Shown piece by piece: positions 59,642 to 64,000 of a DNA stretch of 64,000 bases (position 1 is the stretch's first letter; each line of letters begins with the position of its first letter). The DNA is from HGM12587 sp045128635. Its GTDB lineage: Bacteria > Bacillota > Clostridia > Lachnospirales > Lachnospiraceae. The translations under genes and the position numbers were made by a program. The stretch lies in NCBI GenBank assembly GCA_045128635.1, contig JBGVRS010000149.1, positions 46,233 through 110,232 of the forward strand, read 5' to 3'. The notes beneath the pieces were generated by a model. The model searched no databases and was not told the DNA's origin. It worked only from the letters and a program-made list of their open reading frames with translations.

Positions 59642-61180
59642 ATGAGTAAAAAACCAACCGTATTAATGATCTTAGATGGCTATGGTTTAAATGAAAGAGC
59701 AGATGCAAATGCAGTTGCAGAAGCAAATACTCCAGTTATGGACGCTCTTATGAAAGATTATCCATTCGTTCCGGGAAATGCCAGCGGTATGGCTGTAGGT
59801 CTTCCTGACGGGCAGATGGGTAACTCAGAAGTAGGTCATTTAAACATGGGTGCCGGACGTATCGTATACCAGGAACTCACAAGAATTACAAAAGAAATCC
59901 AGGATGGCGATTTCTTCAAGAACGAAGGACTCTTAAAAGCAGTAGAAAACTGTAAAAAGAATAACTCCGCTCTTCATATGTGGGGACTTGTATCTGACGG
60001 CGGTGTTCACAGCCACAATACACATATCTACGGCGTATTAGAACTTGCTAAGAGAGCAGGACTTGAAAAAGTTTATGTACATTGCTTCCTTGACGGACGT
60101 GATACACCACCTGCATCAGGTAAAGATTACGTTGCTGAGTTAGTAGACAAAATGCACGAAATCGGTGTTGGTGAAGTTGGTGTGGTTTCCGGTCGTTACT
60201 ATGCAATGGACCGTGATAATCGCTGGGATCGTGTAGAATTAGCATATAATGCACTTGTAAAAGGTGAAGGTGTAGAAGCAACTGACCCTGTACAGGCAAT
60301 CGCTGATTCTTACGCAGAAGAAGTTTACGATGAATTCGTAAAACCAACTGTTTGCATGAAAGAGGGCAAACCAGTTGCAACTGTTCAGGATGGAGACAGT
60401 GTTATTTTCTTCAACTTCCGTCCAGACCGTGCAAGAGAAATCACAAGAGCATTCTGTGCTGATGATTTCGACGGATTTGCTAGAGAAAAGAGATTAGATT
60501 TAACATACGTATGCTTCACAGAATATGATGTGACAATCCCTAACAAACACGTTGCATTCCATAAAGTATCCCTGGAAAATACTTTTGGTGAATACCTTGC
60601 AAAATGTGGTAAAACACAGGCAAGAATTGCTGAAACAGAAAAATATGCACACGTTACATTCTTCTTCAACGGTGGCGTAGAAGAGCCAAACGAAGGTGAA
60701 GATCGTATCCTTGTAAAATATCCAAAGGTTGCAACTTATGACTTACAGCCTGAAATGAGTGCTTACGGTGTATGTGATAAACTTGTAGAAGCAATCAAAT
60801 CTGATAAATATGATGTGATCATTATCAACTTCGCAAACCCTGATATGGTAGGACATACAGGTGTGGAAGCAGCAGCAATCAAAGCAGTAGAAGCTGTAGA
60901 TGAATGTGTTGGAAAAGCTGTAGAAGCATTAAAAGAAGTTGATGGACAGATGTTCATCTGTGCTGATCACGGTAATGCAGAACAGTTATTAGACTATGAA
61001 ACAGGTGCACCATTTACTGCACATACAGTAAACCCTGTACCATTTATTCTTGTAAACGCTGATCCTGCTTACAAACTTCGTGAAGGTGGATGCCTTGCTG
61101 ATATCATCCCAACACTTTTAGAACTGATGGATATGGAACAGCCGGCAGAAATGACAGGTAAGTCATTGCTTGTAAAATAA
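59642..61180 (+). CDS. gpmI: 2,3-bisphosphoglycerate-independent phosphoglycerate mutase
   Basis: A 512-residue manganese enzyme interconverting 3- and 2-phosphoglycerate. The catalytic serine is in GNSEVGHLNMGAGR. DGRDTPPASG, GRYYAMDRDNRWDRV, NFANPDMVGHTG and DHGNAEQLLD bind metal and substrate. It lies between tpiA and eno; a GC-rich hairpin without T-run precedes it. Confidence 0.97.
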   Translation: MSKKPTVLMILDGYGLNERADANAVAEANTPVMDALMKDYPFVPGNASGMAVGLPDGQMGNSEVGHLNMGAGRIVYQELTRITKEIQDGDFFKNEGLLKAVENCKKNNSALHMWGLVSDGGVHSHNTHIYGVLELAKRAGLEKVYVHCFLDGRDTPPASGKDYVAELVDKMHEIGVGEVGVVSGRYYAMDRDNRWDRVELAYNALVKGEGVEATDPVQAIADSYAEEVYDEFVKPTVCMKEGKPVATVQDGDSVIFFNFRPDRAREITRAFCADDFDGFAREKRLDLTYVCFTEYDVTIPNKHVAFHKVSLENTFGEYLAKCGKTQARIAETEKYAHVTFFFNGGVEEPNEGEDRILVKYPKVATYDLQPEMSAYGVCDKLVEAIKSDKYDVIIINFANPDMVGHTGVEAAAIKAVEAVDECVGKAVEALKEVDGQMFICADHGNAEQLLDYETGAPFTAHTVNPVPFILVNADPAYKLREGGCLADIIPTLLELMDMEQPAEMTGKSLLVK

Positions 61181-61220
61181 TCGCGAATTTTACAAAAGCT
61201 TTTAACTGAATGAAATAATA

Positions 61221-61265
61221 AGAACCTGCTCATACTAAAAGCAAAGTATGAGGAGGTTCTTTTTT
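61221..61265 (+). terminator. gpmI terminator containing the eno SD
   Basis: AGAACCTGCTCATACT pairs with AGTATGAGGAGGTTCT, then T5 and ATG at 61266. The GAGGAGG in the 3-prime arm is the SD of eno. Confidence 0.78.
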
Positions 61266-62549
61266 ATGTTATATGAATATTTACCAATTACCGATATATT
61301 TGCAAGAGAAATCTTAGATTCCAGAGGAAACCCAACGGTGGAAACAGAAGTGACTTTGGCTGGTAAATATGTGGCAAGAGCCAGTGTACCTTCCGGTGCA
61401 TCCACAGGTCGCTATGAAGCCGTTGAACTTCGCGATGGCGAGGGGAGATATTCCGGTCTTGGTGTACGAAAAGCAGTAGAAAATGTGAATGTGAAAATTA
61501 CACCATTGCTGCAGGGTGTCAATGGCTTGGAACAGAGAGCCGTTGATAAAATGTTGTTAGAGTCAGATGGAACGGAAAATAAAACAAGTCTTGGAGCTAA
61601 TGCAATTTTAAGCGTATCCATGGCAGTGGCAAGAGCAGCAGCAAAGGCGCTTAATATTCCTTTGTATCAGTATCTTGGAGGGATACGTCCTAATGTTATG
61701 CCAATTCCAATGATGAATGTGATCAATGGCGGTGCACATGCCAAAAACACGTTGGATTTTCAGGAGTTTATGATCGTCCCGGCTGGTGCTAAGAATTTTA
61801 GCCAGGGTCTCCGTATGGGAACGGAAGTTTATCATGCATTAAAAACTCTTTTAAAGAAGCATAAGCTTTCTACAGGCATTGGAGATGAAGGCGGGTTTGC
61901 GCCGGATTTAAAGGATGCAGAAGAAGTGTTTGAGTTATTAACAGACGCTGCACGCATGGCTGGATATGAGACCGGGAAAGATATTTTCTTTGCAATGGAT
62001 GCGGCAGCCAGCGAATTATATAACAGTGAAAAAGAACTGTATGAATTTCCTGGAGAGACAAAGATGAAAGGCGAAAAAGTGCTTCGTTCTGCAGAGGATA
62101 TGATCGATTATTATGAAGATCTTGTAAATAGCTATCCGGTCATATCTATTGAGGATGGTCTACATGAGGATGACTGGAAGGGATGGAGCAATCTTACAAA
62201 AATTCTTGGGCATAAAGTGCAATTGGTGGGTGATGACCTGTTTGTGACAAATACGAAAAAATTAAAGGTTGGAATCCAAAAAGGTGCTGCCAATGCAATT
62301 CTGATTAAATTAAATCAGATTGGTACAGTCAGTGAAGCAATGGATGCCATTGAGATGGCTCACAGAAGTGGTTACAGAACAGTCATTTCACATCGTTCCG
62401 GAGAAACAGAAGATACATTTATTGCGGATCTGGCGGTTGCAGTGAACGCAGGTCAGATTAAGACCGGAGCGCCTTGCAGAATGGAACGAGTAGCAAAATA
62501 TAATGAATTGCTCAGAATCGAAGAACAATTAAATTATATTTTACAGTAG
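61266..62549 (+). CDS. eno: enolase
   Basis: A 427-residue enolase converting 2-phosphoglycerate to phosphoenolpyruvate. Motifs: AREILDSRGNPTVE, SVPSGASTGRYEA, GDEGGFAPDL, SIEDGLHEDDW, LVGDDLFVTN and SHRSGETEDTFIADLAV. ATG 61266 is chosen since the upstream in-frame ATG at 61248 lies inside the terminator hairpin. Codon bias is weaker than in gap and pgk, which may reflect a distinct history or a second eno. Confidence 0.96.
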   Translation: MLYEYLPITDIFAREILDSRGNPTVETEVTLAGKYVARASVPSGASTGRYEAVELRDGEGRYSGLGVRKAVENVNVKITPLLQGVNGLEQRAVDKMLLESDGTENKTSLGANAILSVSMAVARAAAKALNIPLYQYLGGIRPNVMPIPMMNVINGGAHAKNTLDFQEFMIVPAGAKNFSQGLRMGTEVYHALKTLLKKHKLSTGIGDEGGFAPDLKDAEEVFELLTDAARMAGYETGKDIFFAMDAAASELYNSEKELYEFPGETKMKGEKVLRSAEDMIDYYEDLVNSYPVISIEDGLHEDDWKGWSNLTKILGHKVQLVGDDLFVTNTKKLKVGIQKGAANAILIKLNQIGTVSEAMDAIEMAHRSGYRTVISHRSGETEDTFIADLAVAVNAGQIKTGAPCRMERVAKYNELLRIEEQLNYILQ

Positions 62550-62555
62550 TTTATT

Positions 62556-62584
62556 TGACACGTATTCCTTTGAATGTTAGAATT
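62556..62584 (+). promoter_or_regulatory. glf promoter
   Basis: TTGACA (62556-62561), a 17-base spacer and TAGAAT (62579-62584). Confidence 0.82.
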
Positions 62585-62613
62585 ATCCAAGATAAAAAAT
62601 CGGAGGAATACCA

Positions 62614-63720
62614 ATGAAATATGATTATTTAGTCGTAGGTGCAGGACTTTATGGTGCTGTATTTGCGCACGAAGCAAAAGAAAAGGGAAAAAACGTTTTA
62701 GTAATCGATAAAAGAGATCATATCGCAGGGAATGTATATACTGAAGTAATTGAAGGAATCAATGTACACAAGTATGGTGCACATATTTTCCATACAAATA
62801 ATAAAAAAGTGTGGGAATATATTACACAGTTTGCAGAATTTAATCGTTTTACAAACTCACCGGTGGCAAATTATAAGGGTGAACTTTACAGTCTGCCTTT
62901 TAACATGTACACCTTCAATAAAATGTGGGGTGTTGTAACACCACAGGAAGCAGCCGAAAAAATCGAAGAACAAAGAAAGGCAGCCGGTATTACAGAACCT
63001 AAGAATTTGGAAGAACAGGCAATTAGTCTGGTTGGTACAGATATTTATGAAAAATTAGTCAAAGGTTACACAGAAAAGCAGTGGGGACGTCCATGTAATG
63101 AACTTCCGGCATTTATTATCAAACGTCTGCCGGTTCGCTTGACATTTGACAACAATTATTTCAACGCACTTTATCAGGGAATTCCGATGGGCGGTTATAC
63201 GAAGATGGTAGAAAATCTTTTAGATGGTATTGAAGTTCGTCTTGGTGAAGATTATCTGAAAAAGAAAGCAGAATATGATGCACTTGCAGAGAGAATTGTC
63301 TACACTGGTGCAATTGACGCATATTTTGACTATAAACTCGGTGCATTGGAATACCGTTCCGTACGTTTTGAAAATGAAGTGTTGAATATGCCAAACTTCC
63401 AGGGAAATGCAGCAGTAAATTATACGGATGCAGAAACACCTTGGACTCGTATCATTGAGCATAAATGGTTTGAATTCGGAGAACAGCCGAAGACAGTCAT
63501 CAGCCGTGAATACAGCTCTGAATGGAAAGTAGGAGACGAACCATATTATCCGGTCAATGATGAAAAGAATAGCAGATTATATGCAGAATATAAAAATCTG
63601 GCAGAAGCAGAAAACAATGTTATCTTTGGCGGACGTCTTGGAGAATATAAATATTATGACATGGATGCAGTGATTGCATCTGCCTTAGAAATGTGTGAAA
63701 AAGAACTTGCAAACTGCTAG
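62614..63720 (+). CDS. glf: UDP-galactopyranose mutase
   Basis: A 368-residue flavoenzyme converting UDP-galactopyranose to UDP-galactofuranose for surface glycans. The N-terminal FAD motif is VVGAGLYGAVFAHEA, with DKRDHIAGNVYT. YGAHIFHTNN, YTEKQWGRPCNELP, and the C-terminal GRLGEYKYYDMDAVIASAL are typical. It has its own promoter and no glycan-cluster neighbours. Confidence 0.96.
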   Translation: MKYDYLVVGAGLYGAVFAHEAKEKGKNVLVIDKRDHIAGNVYTEVIEGINVHKYGAHIFHTNNKKVWEYITQFAEFNRFTNSPVANYKGELYSLPFNMYTFNKMWGVVTPQEAAEKIEEQRKAAGITEPKNLEEQAISLVGTDIYEKLVKGYTEKQWGRPCNELPAFIIKRLPVRLTFDNNYFNALYQGIPMGGYTKMVENLLDGIEVRLGEDYLKKKAEYDALAERIVYTGAIDAYFDYKLGALEYRSVRFENEVLNMPNFQGNAAVNYTDAETPWTRIIEHKWFEFGEQPKTVISREYSSEWKVGDEPYYPVNDEKNSRLYAEYKNLAEAENNVIFGGRLGEYKYYDMDAVIASALEMCEKELANC

Positions 63721-63765
63721 GGCTTGTGTTAAACTTATTCTGTTCGACACGTAGGAGGTGTAATC

Positions 63766-63996
63766 ATGAGAATTTTTCTTACAATTGTATTTGTAATTGT
63801 TTGTATCGCATTATCAGTAGTTGTATTACTTCAGGAAGGTAAATCAGGTCTTGGCTCATTAGCAGGCGGAAATAGTGAAACATTCTGGGGCAAAAACCAG
63901 GGTCGTTCAGCAGAAGGTATTCTTGCAAAAATTACTAAAATTTTAGCAGTTGTATTTATCCTGCTTGCGTTATTACTGAACATGAACTTGTTTTAA
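63766..63996 (+). CDS. secG: preprotein translocase subunit SecG
   Basis: A 76-residue membrane protein of the Sec channel. It has two hydrophobic segments (about 3-21 and 54-74) and the central GKSGLGSLAGGNSETFWGK. SecG commonly follows the glycolytic cluster in Firmicutes. The SD is TAGGAGGTG. The downstream context is cut by the window end. Confidence 0.94.
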   Translation: MRIFLTIVFVIVCIALSVVVLLQEGKSGLGSLAGGNSETFWGKNQGRSAEGILAKITKILAVVFILLALLLNMNLF

Positions 63997-64000
63997 TTAA

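Overview
ORGANISM. The window suggests a low-GC Gram-positive of class Clostridia, most likely a Lachnospiraceae member close to Blautia. Supporting signs are consensus SigA promoters, strong Shine-Dalgarno (SD) sites, spore-associated genes (CotH-domain protein, SpoVB-type flippase, SpoIIM-like protein), the Firmicutes order rpmF-plsX-acpP-rnc-smc-ftsY and ylxM-ffh-rpsP-khpA-rimM-trmD-rplS, and an intact gap-pgk-tpi-gpmI-eno-secG glycolytic cluster. The genus is an inference; no rRNA or tRNA gene was seen. LAYOUT. (1) 1-1959: the end of pta and all of ackA (acetate/ATP formation). (2) 1981-4122: a CotH-domain protein. (3) 4154-12939: yceD-rpmF-plsX-acpP-rnc-smc-ftsY, then ilvA, covering lipid precursor synthesis, RNA processing, chromosome condensation, SRP receptor and isoleucine precursor. 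(4) 12940-16530: accessory host DNA with two tiny ORFs and a BlaI/BlaR1-like repressor and sensor-protease pair. (5) 16545-32786: a 16.2-kb integrated element bounded by an exact 19-bp direct repeat. (6) 32783-41142: the SRP/ribosome-maturation cluster ylxM to pgeF, including two signal peptidases around the GTPase rbgA. (7) 41142-49455: a DtxR-like regulator, a beta-CASP metallo-hydrolase, hflX, recA-recX with an SOS box, rny, a SpoIIM-like gene and xerD. (8) 49464-55257: DAHP synthase and a SpoVB-like flippase on the minus strand, then iscR-iscS-iscU-mnmA. (9) 55260-63996: a PHP phosphatase, the glycolytic cluster, UDP-galactopyranose mutase and secG. THE ELEMENT. It looks like a phage satellite (PICI-like) or a strongly reduced prophage. 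It encodes a tyrosine integrase, a divergent repressor/early-promoter switch, Cro-like and excisionase-like proteins, a VapE-family replication helicase followed by a nine-copy GTTAC iteron array split by an AT-only stretch (a SaPI-style origin), a PC4/YdbC-like protein and a TerS-like protein. It also carries two large unrecognised proteins, a Com-like zinc ribbon, a 1044-residue tape-measure protein and a sigma-70 factor. I see no portal, large terminase, major capsid, tail tube or lysis gene. A satellite that keeps its own tape measure and sigma factor is the most unusual content here. Its attachment core supplies four bases of the -35 box of the ylxM-ffh promoter, so integration leaves this essential operon's promoter intact. 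HOW IT FITS. Host genes are compact and mostly co-oriented, separated by clear intrinsic terminators. Two of these terminators contain the SD of the next gene. Element DNA is more AT-rich, with structured intergenic RNAs and a G13 tract.
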